Origin: Bradyrhizobium erythrophlei | GTDB lineage: Bacteria; Pseudomonadota; Alphaproteobacteria; Rhizobiales; Xanthobacteraceae | DNA: 64,000 nucleotides | Reading direction: 5' to 3' | Assembly (NCBI GenBank): GCA_900129675.1 | Contig: FSRD01000001.1 | Span: 1,291,501-1,355,500 of the forward strand | In this document: in pieces, positions 63,924-64,000 of the stretch | How positions within the stretch are numbered: position 1 is the first letter of the stretch | Layout: every line of letters starts with the position of its first letter | The notes under the pieces: model-generated | Told to the model about the DNA's origin: nothing | The model's database searches: none | What the model saw: only the letters and a program-made list of their open reading frames with translations | Translations under genes and position numbers: made by a program

Positions 63924-64000
63924 ATGAAACTGAAGACGCTGCTCACAGCCATTCTGCTCATGCTGCCGCCTGCCCTGGCCGGCGCGGCCGACATCACCGG
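63924..64000 (+). CDS. start of a secreted protein, cut by the window end
   Basis: ATG 63924 opens a frame reading a signal peptide, MKLKTLLTAILLMLPPALAG, followed by AADITG before the window ends. GCCGGGATT lies just upstream. Only the export signal can be inferred. Confidence 0.55.
   Translation, partial: MKLKTLLTAILLMLPPALAGAADIT

Overview
The window looks like a chromosomal segment of a Bradyrhizobium-type alphaproteobacterium (Nitrobacteraceae). The basis is high GC, the prkA-yeaH-spoVR and ku gene types, a homogentisate operon with a DUF2783 gene, several cox-like molybdenum hydroxylase genes, and a dispersed family of palindromic 'gtcattgcgaggagc...' intergenic repeats. This placement is from recognition of families, not from a database search.

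Layout. 1-2.3 kb is a decayed end: a frameshifted flavocytochrome c sulfide dehydrogenase remnant beside two copies of one IS in head-to-head orientation. 2.3-7.4 kb is the stress operon prkA-yeaH-spoVR (minus strand). 7.4-13.9 kb is a worn accessory region with gene fragments, a ku gene and several unknown small genes. It ends at a nonsense-mutated and truncated tyrosine integrase that lies beside tRNA-Ser(GGA), so it is probably an old tRNA-integrated island. 15-19 kb holds MFS transporter-otsB-otsA (trehalose). 19.6-21.7 kb is a chemoreceptor. 22-28.4 kb has a form II cox-type hydroxylase (S-L-M order), a luciferase-like monooxygenase and a class III CoA-transferase. 28.6-39.3 kb is aromatic and tyrosine catabolism: hppD with a divergent Lrp-type regulator, then an operon FAD hydroxylase-DUF2783-MBL protein-hmgA-fahA opposite a MarR regulator, then a HIBADH-like dehydrogenase and an AHL-lactonase-like hydrolase. 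39.6-46.7 kb has a caspase-fold TPR protein lacking both catalytic residues, an OmpA-like protein, an RND adaptor-permease pair and a ParE-type toxin-antitoxin pair.

46.7-54 kb holds a CRP-type regulator, an AsmA protein, a multidomain class III nucleotide cyclase and a winged-helix/TPR regulator. 54-56.2 kb has a methyltransferase, a DUF1127 protein and an alpha/beta hydrolase. 56.3-59.4 kb is a repeat-bounded insert of broken type I restriction-modification genes. 59.5-64 kb has an orphan RND adaptor, a second caspase-fold protein without catalytic residues, an unrecognised 578-residue helical protein with a DxDTTA motif, and the start of a secreted protein.

The most suggestive links are regulatory. 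Sites matching TGTGA-N6-TCACA lie upstream of the first caspase-fold gene (39386, both half-sites perfect), between the CRP-like gene and asmA (47479, one mismatch), and upstream of the DxDTTA gene (61805, both half-sites perfect, centred at -41.5 from a predicted start point with a TATAAT box). The CRP-like protein keeps the cyclic-nucleotide cassette and the CRP recognition-helix residues, and a nucleotide cyclase gene lies 2.5 kb away. The window may therefore hold a local cAMP-CRP circuit and some of its targets. The DxDTTA protein is the best candidate for an undescribed enzyme.
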